A stretch of 64,000 nt of DNA from Verrucomicrobiota bacterium (lineage in GTDB: Bacteria > Verrucomicrobiota > Verrucomicrobiia > Limisphaerales > JADJPG01). This document shows, piece after piece, positions 8,204-16,012 of this stretch. The notes beneath the pieces are model-generated. The model was given only the letters and a program-made list of their open reading frames with translations, had not been told where the DNA came from and made no database searches. The stretch lies in assembly GCA_016713365.1 (NCBI GenBank), contig JADJPG010000002.1:62001-126000 (forward strand). The letters are read 5' to 3'. Within the stretch, counting starts at the first letter, position 1, and the number at the start of each line of letters is the position of its first letter. A program made the position numbers and the translations under genes.

Positions 8204-9115
8204 ATGTTTCAATTCATCAACAGGACTGGCTCAAGGAGTCGTGTCGCCATCATTGCAAGTCTGCTGTCGTGTGCCAGCACCGTTGCGTTCGCGCACGAGG
8301 AGGGCGCGCCCTTCTCAGGCGCAATCATTGACCCGCTCGTGCTGCACCACGCGCACATTGAAAACGAACAACGCTTCAACTTCTTCGCTTCCCGTGGAGT
8401 CAAGGACGGGACGGGTGAAAAGCGAAGCGCTTTCGAGGGCGAGTTTGAACTGGCCTACGCCTCACCGAATTTTCGTTACGGCTTCGAGCTGTTCATTCCG
8501 GTGAGCAGCATCCCGTCGCCAAACGATGGCGGACGCGAGTTTGGCATCGGTGACATCGAGTTTCGCCCCCTCAAGCTGGCCCTCTACAACAGCCCTGCGT
8601 TTGTCTTGAGCACCGCGACCGCTTTCCGCGCGCCAACGGGCAGCCAGAGCCGTGGACTTGGCGAAGGCGAGTGGGCGGGGACACAGTTTCTCTTTGCCGA
8701 TGTTGCACGCGGGAATTGGTATCTCGGCGCGAATCTCGGTGTTGAAACGAGCCTCAGCGGCCCGCGCGAGAGCAGTTTTGAGTATGGCGCGGCTCTCGCC
8801 TACTCGTTCATCCACGCCACTAAACGGGGCGGCCTGGCTGCTCCATCCCCGGATCAGAGTTGGGTCTTCTCGCCCTCGCTCGAAGTCGTAGGCAATCGTG
8901 GGTTTCAAGGCGAGTCCTCGGGTGAGAACTCGGTGTCGCTGATCCCTGGTTTGACCTTCTGGCATGTCCGGTCCGGCTGGCAGATTCATGTCGGCGTCGC
9001 TACCCCGGTTTCCGGCCCGCGCGAGGCGGACACCACATTTCTCATCCAGTTCGGCAATCACCTGAACTGGCGACGTTTGTTAGGACTAGGAAAGGCCAAC
9101 GAGGAGCAACTATGA
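8204..9115 (+). CDS. secreted outer-membrane beta-barrel-like protein of the efflux operon
   Basis: 303 residues with a signal peptide ending TVAFAHEEG. The body has alternating hydrophobic and aromatic beta-strand character, for example FRYGFELFIPVSSI, IGDIEFRPLKLALY, WQIHVGVATPVSG and FLIQFGNHLNW. This resembles the putative 'transporter'/MetA-like outer-membrane proteins that often lie inside RND metal-efflux operons. It overlaps cusA by ATGA (9112-9115), so it is co-translated with the pump. No metal-binding cluster is obvious apart from an early HHAHIENEQ. The exact function is unknown. Confidence 0.6.
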   Translation: MFQFINRTGSRSRVAIIASLLSCASTVAFAHEEGAPFSGAIIDPLVLHHAHIENEQRFNFFASRGVKDGTGEKRSAFEGEFELAYASPNFRYGFELFIPVSSIPSPNDGGREFGIGDIEFRPLKLALYNSPAFVLSTATAFRAPTGSQSRGLGEGEWAGTQFLFADVARGNWYLGANLGVETSLSGPRESSFEYGAALAYSFIHATKRGGLAAPSPDQSWVFSPSLEVVGNRGFQGESSGENSVSLIPGLTFWHVRSGWQIHVGVATPVSGPREADTTFLIQFGNHLNWRRLLGLGKANEEQL

Positions 9116-12100
9116 TTCAACGCATCATCGAATGGAGTTTGAAGAACCGCTTCCTCGTTTTCTGCGGCGCGCTCCTGCTCATCACGCTTGGCGTGCGGGC
9201 GGTGTTCAAGACGCCCGTGGACGCCATCCCGGACCTCACAGAGAATCAGGTGCTCGTCTATGCCGACTGGATGGGGCGCAGCCCGCAAGAAGTGGAAGAC
9301 CAAGTGACGTATCCGCTCTCGACTGGCTTGCAGGGACTCGCGGGCGTGAAGGACGTGCGGGCCACTTCGATGTTCGGCTTCTCGCTGCTCACCATCATTT
9401 TCGAGGACGAGGTTGACACTTACTTCGCGCGCACGCGCGTCTTGGAGCGATTGAATTATCTGCAAGGCGCGATGCCCGAAGGCGTGAAGCCGCAACTCGG
9501 CCCGGACGCCACGGGCCTCGGCTGGGTTTATCAATACTACCTCGACGTTGACCCGACCAAAGCGCCGGACGGCGGCTACGACCTCGGCAAGCTCCGCACC
9601 GTGCAGGACTGGCACATTCGTTACCAACTCGCCAGCGTGCAGGGCGTCGCGGAAGTCGCGAGCATCGGCGGCTTCGTGAAGCAGTATCAGATTGAACTCT
9701 CCGCCACGAAGATGCGGGCCGCGAACGTCACGTTGATGGAAGTGATGACGGCAGTGCAGAACGCGAACCTGAACGTCGGCGGCAAGACGATTGAAGAGAA
9801 CGGCGCGGAGTTTGTGTTACGTGGCATCGGTCTGGTGGAGAACACCGAAGACCTCGAACTCATTCCCATCAAAGCGATGGAAGGCACGCCCATTTACGTG
9901 AAGGACATCGCCAACGTGCAAATCGGCGGCGACTTCCGGCGCGGTGCGCTCGACATCGGCGGACACGAAGCGGTGGGCGGCACGGTGGTCATGCGGACGG
10001 GCGAGAACGCCAAGGCCGTGATTGAGCGCGTGAAAGAGAAAATTGCCCAGATTTCCAAGAGCCTGCCGCCGGGCATTTCCATCAAACCGTTCTACGACCG
10101 GAGCACGCTCATCGAACGCACCATCGACACGCTTAAGCACGCGCTCTTGGAAGAAATCATTCTCGTCACGCTGGCGCACATTATTTTCCTGTGGCACTTC
10201 CGCAGCATTCTCATCGTCACGCTGCCACTCCCCATTTCGATTCTCATTTCGTTCCTGCTGATGAAGGAGTTCGGCATCACCAGCAACATCATGTCCCTGA
10301 CCGGCATCGCCATCGCCATCGGCGTGCTGGTGGATGCGGCCATCGTGGTGACGGAGAACGTCCTGCGACACTGCGAAAGCGCGGAGGATAAAAAGGGCGG
10401 ACGGCTCACACCGGCGGAGACGTGGCACGAGACGTTGACCGCGTGCCAGCAAGTCGGTCGGCCCATCTTTTTTGCAATGGCCATCATCATCCTCGCGTTC
10501 GTGCCGGTGTTTGCGCTGACCGGACAGGAGGGCAAGCTGTTCCATCCACTCGCGTGGACGAAGACCTTCGCGATGGTCGGCTCGACGCTGCTGGCCGTGA
10601 CGCTTGTTCCCGTGCTGTGCAGTCTGCTGGTACGCGGGCCGTTTCACGGCGAAGACCGCAACTACGTGATGCGCCTCCTGCTCAAGATTTACGACCCGGC
10701 GCTGAATTGGGCGTTGAAGCATCGCAAGACGGTGATGAGCGCGGCGGCGCTGTTGCTCGCGAGCGCGCTCGTCGTGGCCTTCGGCCTGCCGCGTGCGTGG
10801 ACGAAGAATTTGCGCGATCGGGGTTGGGAACGCACCGCCGACCTCGCGCAAGGCTTCGGCAAAGAATTCATGCCGCCGCTGAACGAAGGCGGCTTGCTCT
10901 ACATGCCGGTGCTCCATCCCAAGACCGGCCTCAAGGAAATCCAGCGCGTGATGTCGTGGCAGGACACGGTGCTGGCCAGCGTGCCGGAAATCGAAACCGT
11001 CGCGGGCAAGCTGGGCCGCTTCGAGACGCCGACCGACCCCGCGCCGACCGAGATGTTGGAGACGACCATCACGCTCAAGCCGGAGTGGATTCCGACCAAT
11101 CGCACCGTGCTCGGCTTCATCAAGATTCCGAGCGTCGTCCGCAACTCGGAATGGCGCGAGGGCATGACAGTCGAGAAATTGAAGGCCGAGTTGACCGAGA
11201 AGATGAAGCACGTCCCCGGTTACGTGCCCGCGTTTTTGCAGCCCATCGAGAACCGCATCCTGATGCTCTACACCGGCATCCGCGCTCAAGTCGGCGTGAA
11301 GATTTACGGCGATAACTCTTGAACGCGATTCAGGAGAAGGCGTTCGAGGTTGAGAAGGTGGTAAAACTGATTCCCCGGCGCGGCGGGAGTCTCGCCTTCG
11401 CGCGTACAGGGAAGCCCTACCTCAATGTGAAGGTGGATAGGAAGGCGCTCGCTCGCTACAACCTCAGCGCCCGCGACGTGCTCGATGCCGTGGAGGTCGC
11501 CATTGGCGGCAAGAACGTCAGCGTGACCATCGAAGGCCGTGAGCGATTCCCGATTCAAGTGCGCCTCGAACGCGGCGAGCGCGATGACATCGAGAAGATC
11601 GGTCGCATCCTCATCGCCTCGCGCGGCCCGATGGGCGGGGGCGCATCCGCTTCCGCTGGCGGTGGTGGAATGGGCGGCGGCATGGCCGGAGCAGTTCGTC
11701 CCGCCGTCAACACCATGAGCGCAGGCGGCGACAGCCAGCCGCTCACTTACATCCCGCTCGCGATGGTCGCCAAAATCACGCGCGAAGTCGGCGCGAACGA
11801 AATCGCCAGCGAAAACGGACGCCTTCGCTCCTACGTGCAGGCCAACGTGCAAGACCGTGACCTCGGCGGCTTCGTCAACGAAGTGGAGCAGTCGTTGAAG
11901 AAACTCGATTGGGGCAACATGACCTACCAGATGACCGGCGAATACGAGAACCAGCGCCGCTTCGTGAAGACCATGCAACTCGTGTTCCCCGCTGTGCTGC
12001 TCATCATTTTCGTGATGCTCTACATGGTCTATCACAGCGCCCTCGAAGCCGCGCACGTCATGCTCGCCGTGCCGTTCGCGTTAAGCGGCGGCGTGTTTTT

Positions 12101-12554
12101 GCAAAAGATGTTGGGCTACAACTTCAACGGCGCGGTGTGGGTGGGCTACATCGCGCTCTTCGGAACGGCGGTGCAGACCGGCGTCGTCATGGTGGTCTAT
12201 CTCGAAGAGATGGTGAAGAAGCGCATGGCCGAACGCGGCAGCGCCTTCAACTACGCCGACCTCGTGCAAGCCGTGAAGGACGGTGCGCGCCTCCGCCTCC
12301 GGCCCAAGGTGATGACCGTCGCGACCATCGTGGCGAGCCTGCTCCCCATCATGTGGAGTCACCGTCAGGGCGCAGAAGTGATGAAGCCCCTCGCAACGCC
12401 CGTCATCGGCGGGATGATTTCGAGCCTCGTCCACATCCTCATCGTCACGCCCGTCATTTTCCTCTGGCTGCGAGCACGCGAACTCCCGTCGAGTTCGGCC
12501 ACAGCGCCCGCGACCACGGAAACAACAAACCAAAACGACCCCACAGAACCATGA
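9112..12554 (+). CDS. cusA: CusA/CzcA-type RND heavy-metal efflux pump (frameshifts near 11317, 11375 and 11410)
   Basis: About 1147 residues if the frames are joined. The N-terminal half (9112-11322) has TM1 (LVFCGALLLITLGVRAVF), AIPDLTENQVLVYADW and the TM4 proton-relay segment GIAIAIGVLVDAAIVVTEN with its Asp and Glu. The second half starts in another frame at about 11319 and runs to TGA 12552-12554. It carries MLAVPFALSGGVFLQKMLGY, LFGTAVQTGVVMVVYLEEMV and MTVATIVASLLPIMWSHRQG. Within it, residues read IPRRGGSLAFARTGKPYL. Removing one C from CCCC (11373-11376) and adding one G at 11409-11411 gives IPGAAGVSPSRVQGKPYL, as expected for the family. A Gly/Ala-rich insertion (GGGASASAGGGGMGGGMAGA) lies near 11630-11700. 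The inner-membrane pump exports Cu/Ag or related ions. Confidence 0.9.
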
Positions 12555-12859
12555 ACGCAACCAAGTCCCCGCTCACCACGCCCGCAGTCCTCATTGCCGG
12601 CGCGCTCCTTGTCACGGCCGCCCTCGGCTTCGTCGGCTGCTCCAGCAGCGGCCATGATCATTCGAGCCACTCGCACGGCACGGCCGCCGCCAAGCCGTAT
12701 CCGCTGACCAAATGCCTCGTCACCGACGAAGGCTTCAATCACGGCAAACCCTACACGTTCGTCCACCAAGGCCAGGAGATTAAGCTCTGTTGCGAAGACT
12801 GCCTCGCCGACTTCAAGAAAGAGCCGTCGAAGTATCTCTCGAAGTTGACCTCCAAGTAA
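12551..12859 (+). CDS. Cys-rich metal-binding lipoprotein (KPYPL..C / LCCxxC type)
   Basis: 102 residues, overlapping the cusA stop by ATGA. The signal ends in a lipobox (LGFVGC), followed by SSSGHDHSSHSHG. The mature domain reads KPYPLTKCLVTDEGF, FVHQGQEIKLCCEDC and LADFKKEPSKYLSKL. The pattern C-x25-30-CCxxC followed by a basic helix resembles YHS/TRASH-like metal-binding folds. A paralogue with the same layout is at 14693. It is the last gene of the coupled efflux cluster and is a likely copper chaperone or scavenger on the membrane surface; the exact function is not established. Confidence 0.7.
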   Translation: MNATKSPLTTPAVLIAGALLVTAALGFVGCSSSGHDHSSHSHGTAAAKPYPLTKCLVTDEGFNHGKPYTFVHQGQEIKLCCEDCLADFKKEPSKYLSKLTSK

Positions 12860-12866
12860 TCTCGTC

Positions 12867-14036
12867 ATGAGCATTCACCGCGCATCAGCGTCCCGCGCCA
12901 GCGCACTGCTGCTGGCTCTTTCTGCCGCACTCACGTTTGTAATCGCACAGGCCGGAGCGGCGGTGAGCATCGAGCGACTGCCGGAGTCGGGCCTTCAGCC
13001 CCAGGCCATCGCCGCGCCCGATGGCACGATCCACCTCATCTACCTTGTCGGCGAAGCCAAAGCGTCCGACATCCTCTACCGGCGGCGCACCACTGATGGC
13101 GGTTGGTCCGATCCGCTCAAGGTCAACAGCCAGGCGGGCAGCGCCGTGGCCATCGGGACGATTCGCGGGCCGCAGTTCGCGCTCGGACGCGACGGTCGGG
13201 CGCACGTTGTTTGGAACGGCTCGCAATCCGCGACTCCCAAGGCCGTCAACGGTGGATCTCCCTTGCTTTACGCCCGACTGAATGACGATGGCCGGGGCTT
13301 CTCCGCGCAACGCGACTTGAACGGCCGCACGCACGAACTCGACGGCGGCGGGTCGGTCGCCGCAGATGCCGGGGGGCGCGTGTTCGTGGTGTGGCACGCC
13401 TCGCCTGCGGGCAGCAAGGGCGAGACAAACCGCGCGGTGTTGCTCGCGCTGTCCACGGATGATGGGGACAGCTTCGCCTCGGAGCGGACCATCAGCCCGA
13501 CGGGAACGGGCGCGTGTGGTTGCTGCGGATTGACCGCGTTCGCAAACGCTCGTGGCGACGCCTTCGTGCTGTTCCGCACCGCGCGCACCATGATGCAACG
13601 CGACATGGCGCTGCTCGTTTCATTCGATCGCGGGGGTAGTTTCCGCGAATCGTTTTCCCATCCGTGGTCCGTCGGCATGTGTCCGATGAGCAGCGCGAAC
13701 ATCGCGTCTGCGGACAATGGAACATGGGCCGCCTGGGAAACAGCGGGGCGCGTGCAGTTCGCGCGGTTCTCGGACGCTGATTGGAAGCCACAGCCCCGCG
13801 CGTTCGGTGCGCTCAAAGGGGCGAAACATCCGCGCGTCGCAGTCAACCGAAAGGGTGAAACTCTGCTCGTGTGGACCGAAGGCACGGGCTGGCAGCGCGG
13901 CGGCTCGTTCGCGTGGCAACTTCTCGACGCCAAAGGCGAACCCACCGCCGAGAAGGGCAAGCGCGAAGGCATCCCGGCATGGAGTTACGCCTCGGCGTAT
14001 GCCCGGCCTGATGGCGATTTCGTCATCCTGCATTGA
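12867..14036 (+). CDS. secreted sialidase-like (BNR/Asp-box) beta-propeller with a CGCC motif
   Basis: 389 residues, 7 bp after the lipoprotein gene. A signal peptide ends about residue 32 (AQAGAA). Repeating propeller blades follow, with Asp-box-like strands: RRTTDGGWSDP, LSTDDGDSFASERTISP, VSFDRGGSFRESFSHPW. Between blades are GTGACGCCGLTAF (vicinal Cys) and WSVGMCPMSSANI. Catalytic sialidase residues are not evident. The CGCC and MCPM motifs and its position in the Cus block suggest an envelope metal-handling propeller and not a glycosidase; this is inference. Confidence 0.65.
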   Translation: MSIHRASASRASALLLALSAALTFVIAQAGAAVSIERLPESGLQPQAIAAPDGTIHLIYLVGEAKASDILYRRRTTDGGWSDPLKVNSQAGSAVAIGTIRGPQFALGRDGRAHVVWNGSQSATPKAVNGGSPLLYARLNDDGRGFSAQRDLNGRTHELDGGGSVAADAGGRVFVVWHASPAGSKGETNRAVLLALSTDDGDSFASERTISPTGTGACGCCGLTAFANARGDAFVLFRTARTMMQRDMALLVSFDRGGSFRESFSHPWSVGMCPMSSANIASADNGTWAAWETAGRVQFARFSDADWKPQPRAFGALKGAKHPRVAVNRKGETLLVWTEGTGWQRGGSFAWQLLDAKGEPTAEKGKREGIPAWSYASAYARPDGDFVILH

Positions 14037-14047
14037 GCCTGGCGAAC

Positions 14048-14071
14048 AACGATTTCTCCGCCGGTTGGCGG
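14048..14071. repeat. 24-bp direct repeat with hairpin, copy 1
   Basis: The sequence CAACGATTTCTCCGCC, then a 4-nt loop, then GGCGG, recurs at 14636 with one loop base changed. CCGCC and GGCGG form a 5-bp stem. It lies 11 bp after the propeller stop codon, and the two copies bracket the VOC gene. It may be the footprint of an insertion or a duplicated 3' flank. Confidence 0.6.
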
Positions 14072-14132
14072 CGTATCAGACACATCTCTAAAGCAAGTCC
14101 GACACATTGCCAATTGCGGCGACTACGCAAAC

Positions 14133-14626
14133 ATGAAGACAAATACCCCTTCATCCTCAGACTTGTTGGGCAGCGCAAGCCAGCGAGTAACACCCATCCT
14201 TACATTGCCAGATATTCACACCGCACTGGACTTTTATCGACGCGCATTCGATGCGGTCGAAGTCATGCGTTTGACGGGCGACAACAAGTTCGTAATCCAT
14301 GCTGAGTTGGAAGTATTCGGAGCACGGATTGTTCTTACGAGTAATTCCAATAGCTACGGAACTGCACCAGACGCACTTCGAGGATCAACAGTGGTAATTC
14401 ACATATACGTAGCCGATGCAGACCAAGGTTGTGTCCCAAGCCATAGCCAACTGGGGCTCATCAAATTGCACCGGTATCGGACAAATTCTACGGAGAGCGC
14501 TCCGCGGTTCTGAAAGATCCGTTCGGGCACATTTGGAACATCGCCGCCTTGCGGCAGAAGTTGTCAGCGGAGGAAATCCAACAGCGCTGGAACGAGCTGA
14601 CACGTCCGACGCCCCCTTCTCGCTAA
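14133..14626 (+). pseudogene. VOC-family (glyoxalase/PhnB-like) protein, broken by two +1 frameshifts
   Basis: From ATG 14133 the frame reads VTPILTLPDIHTALDFYRRA, then VMRLTGDNKFVIHAELEVFG and VVIHIYVADADQ. This is the first half of a VOC fold with the beta-alpha-beta-beta-beta pattern of PhnB-like proteins. Two extra bases (one G at 14427-14428, the T at 14452) shift it. With both removed the protein continues VVSQAIANGAHQIAPVSDKF, YGERSAVLKDPFGHIWNIAA and ends at TAA 14624-14626. The FYG-R-S...DPFGH-W signature is typical of the family. It has no obvious link to metal resistance and lies between two copies of a 24-bp repeat, so it looks acquired. It is either decayed or affected by base errors. 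Confidence 0.7.
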
Positions 14627-14635
14627 AGTTTTTAC

Positions 14636-14659
14636 CAACGATTTCTCCGCCGGTAGGCG
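14636..14659. repeat. 24-bp direct repeat with hairpin, copy 2
   Basis: Second copy of the repeat at 14048, differing by one base in the hairpin loop (GGTA instead of GGTT). It begins 9 bp after the VOC stop codon and ends about 33 bp before the next start. Confidence 0.6.
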
Positions 14660-14692
14660 GTGAAGCAAACACAAAAATAGAAAGCAAACAGT

Positions 14693-14989
14693 ATGAAGTT
14701 CACGAAACACATCATGACTGCGGTTCTGCTCACCGGCCTGGTGGCTGGAGTCCTGAGCGCCCGCGCCGACGACAAACACGCCGAACACAAGGCGAAGCCG
14801 TATCCGTTGAAGACCTGCATCGTCTCCGGCGAGGAGATCAACGACAAGGGCGAGATGAAGCCGCACGCTTTCGTTGTCGAGGGCCAGGAGGTCAAGCTTT
14901 GCTGCAAGTCCTGCTTGAAGGACTTCAACAAGGACAAGGCCGGCTACCTCAAGAAAATCGAAACCGAGGCCAAGAAACAGAAGAAATAA
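14693..14989 (+). CDS. secreted Cys-rich metal-binding protein, paralogue of the 12551 lipoprotein
   Basis: 98 residues: a signal peptide ending LSARADDKHAEHKA, then KPYPLKTCIVSGEEI, FVVEGQEVKLCCKSC and LKDFNKDKAGYLKKIE. Alignment with 12551-12859 is direct across the mature domain (KPYPL-x2-C, FV-x2-GQE-x-KLCC-x2-C, DF-x-K, YL-x-K). Here the lipobox is replaced by a cleavable signal, so the protein would be free in the periplasm. The Lys-rich tail (ETEAKKQKK) is distinctive. It is likely a soluble copper-binding partner; the function is inferred. Confidence 0.7.
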   Translation: MKFTKHIMTAVLLTGLVAGVLSARADDKHAEHKAKPYPLKTCIVSGEEINDKGEMKPHAFVVEGQEVKLCCKSCLKDFNKDKAGYLKKIETEAKKQKK

Positions 14990-15001
14990 TGGTCAGGCTT
15001 T

Positions 15002-15079
15002 GGCACGCCGCTTGGGCTCCTCTTCAAAGCGGGGCATTTCATCCCCGCTGCTTGCTCACTGGAAGCCCGGCGGCGTGCC
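15002..15079. repeat. nested-palindrome repeat element, copy 1 (78 bp)
   Basis: The outer arms GGCACGCCG (15002-15010) and CGGCGTGCC (15071-15079) are perfect inverted repeats. An inner stem AGCGGGG (15028-15034) pairs with CCCCGCT (15043-15049) over an 8-nt loop. A second element with the same outer arms and similar inner stem is at 15241. It starts 12 bp after the stop of the upstream gene. No run of T follows, so it is not a standard intrinsic terminator. Confidence 0.65.
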
Positions 15080-15240
15080 TCTTCTTACTAAGATGATTTC
15101 ACCCAATGTCGAGTTTTCCGTGGGTAGAGGCCAATCCGAAGGTCTCCTGTTTGGGAGCACGCCATCCTTCCTCGGTAGTCTTCGACGACAAGACGAACAC
15201 AAACAAGGTCAAGAATTAGAGAGGATAACAAGATTTTTTG
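15080..15240. other. spacer between the two nested-palindrome elements, no gene seen
   Basis: 161 bp lacking a credible coding frame on either strand. Together with the two flanking elements it makes up the 325-bp gene-free stretch 14990-15314 between the convergent ends of the secreted-protein gene and the sigma gene. It contains an A/G-rich stretch and ends in a run of six T (15234-15239) directly before copy 2. Confidence 0.5.
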
Positions 15241-15314
15241 GGCACGCCGCGCGGGTGACTCCCCCACGCGGGGTTTTCCCCAGCCCCGCACCCTTGGCGG
15301 CCCGCCGGCGTGCC
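15241..15314. repeat. nested-palindrome repeat element, copy 2 (74 bp)
   Basis: The outer arms GGCACGCCG (15241-15249) and CGGCGTGCC (15306-15314) are identical to copy 1. The inner stem GCGGGG (15268-15273) pairs with CCCCGC (15284-15289). The right arm directly abuts the stop codon of the minus-strand sigma gene (15315-15317). So each copy sits immediately 3' of a gene, on facing sides of a convergent pair. Confidence 0.65.
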
Positions 15315-15854
15315 TCAGCGGCCCGATTCGTCACCGCACGAACAATCCAGACAGCCATGCTTGCTGCACACATGACACGTCGCTTCGACTTTCTCGCGGA
15401 GTCGCTGGCGGGCGCGGTGCAGGCGGACGTTCAGATTGTTCAACGTCAGACCAAGCGCCGTCGCCGCGTCCTTGGGGGAAGCGCCGTCAAGGTCCACGCG
15501 CTGGAGCAGGTCGCGATATTGTTCCGGCAAGCCGGGCAGAAGGCGCTTGAAGCACTGGCACAAGACTCGTTCGGCGGCGGCATCAGGCTGTTCGGGAAGT
15601 TCGACTTGCAGACGTTCGAGCGCGCGGTCGCGGACATCGCGCCGCCGATAAAGGTCAATGATCGAGTGGCGCAGGATGCGATAGAACCACGTCACCGCTC
15701 CTTCGCCGTCGCGCGGCTGGTCGGACGACTTCAGCGCCTTGAGCAGGCTGTCTTGCACGAGGTCGGCGGCGAGTTCGGGGTCGCCCACGCGCTTGCGCGC
15801 GAACGCGACGAAAGCGTTCAGATTCTCGATGAGCGCGTCTTCGGCCTTTGCCAT
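15315..15854 (-). CDS. ECF sigma factor with C-terminal Cys-rich tail (CorE-like metal-responsive type)
   Basis: 179 residues. Sigma region 2 covers FVAFARKRVGDPELAADLVQ and GAVTWFYRILRHSIIDLYRR; region 4 covers LPGLPEQYRDLLQRVDLDGA and TLNNLNVRLHRARQRLREKV. After region 4 is a tail TCHVCSKHGCLDCSC, spaced C-x2-C-x4-C-x2-C-x-C. A Cys-rich C-terminal domain that senses metal directly is known for CorE of Myxococcus xanthus, which lacks an anti-sigma factor; this gene likewise has no anti-sigma neighbour. It is divergent from the Cu-ATPase gene 158 bp away, a natural target. Which metal and redox state is sensed is not shown by the sequence. Confidence 0.8.
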   Translation of the reverse strand: MAKAEDALIENLNAFVAFARKRVGDPELAADLVQDSLLKALKSSDQPRDGEGAVTWFYRILRHSIIDLYRRRDVRDRALERLQVELPEQPDAAAERVLCQCFKRLLPGLPEQYRDLLQRVDLDGASPKDAATALGLTLNNLNVRLHRARQRLREKVEATCHVCSKHGCLDCSCGDESGR

Positions 15855-16012
15855 GCGTCGAGAGTAGCGGCTTCGCGGCGGACGGGCAATCGCCGCTGGC
15901 AGCCGTCGGCAAACCAGGGCGGAAGATTCCGGTGTAAGAGAATTTCGGGTTCTGCGTTAGCAGGGGTGAAAGAAGCGGAAGACCGCTTCGACAGCGAACA
16001 GCGAACATCCTT
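15855..16012. promoter_or_regulatory. divergent intergenic region between sigma factor and Cu-ATPase
   Basis: 158 bp that must hold the promoters of both divergent genes. A perfect inverted repeat GAAGCGG-AAGA-CCGCTTC lies at 15972-15989, about 24 bp before the ATPase start, in the probable 5' leader. I could not place a convincing -35/-10 pair of either housekeeping or ECF type. Confidence 0.4.

Noticed and set aside
14042..14072. Possible integron attC sites bracketing the VOC gene
   Set aside because: The repeats lack the paired core motifs RYYYAAC and GTTRRRY and the length of attC sites; only a 5-bp hairpin is shared. No integron integrase is seen.
15002..15079. Intrinsic terminator
   Set aside because: Strong stems but no T tract on either strand directly after them; treated as a repeat element.
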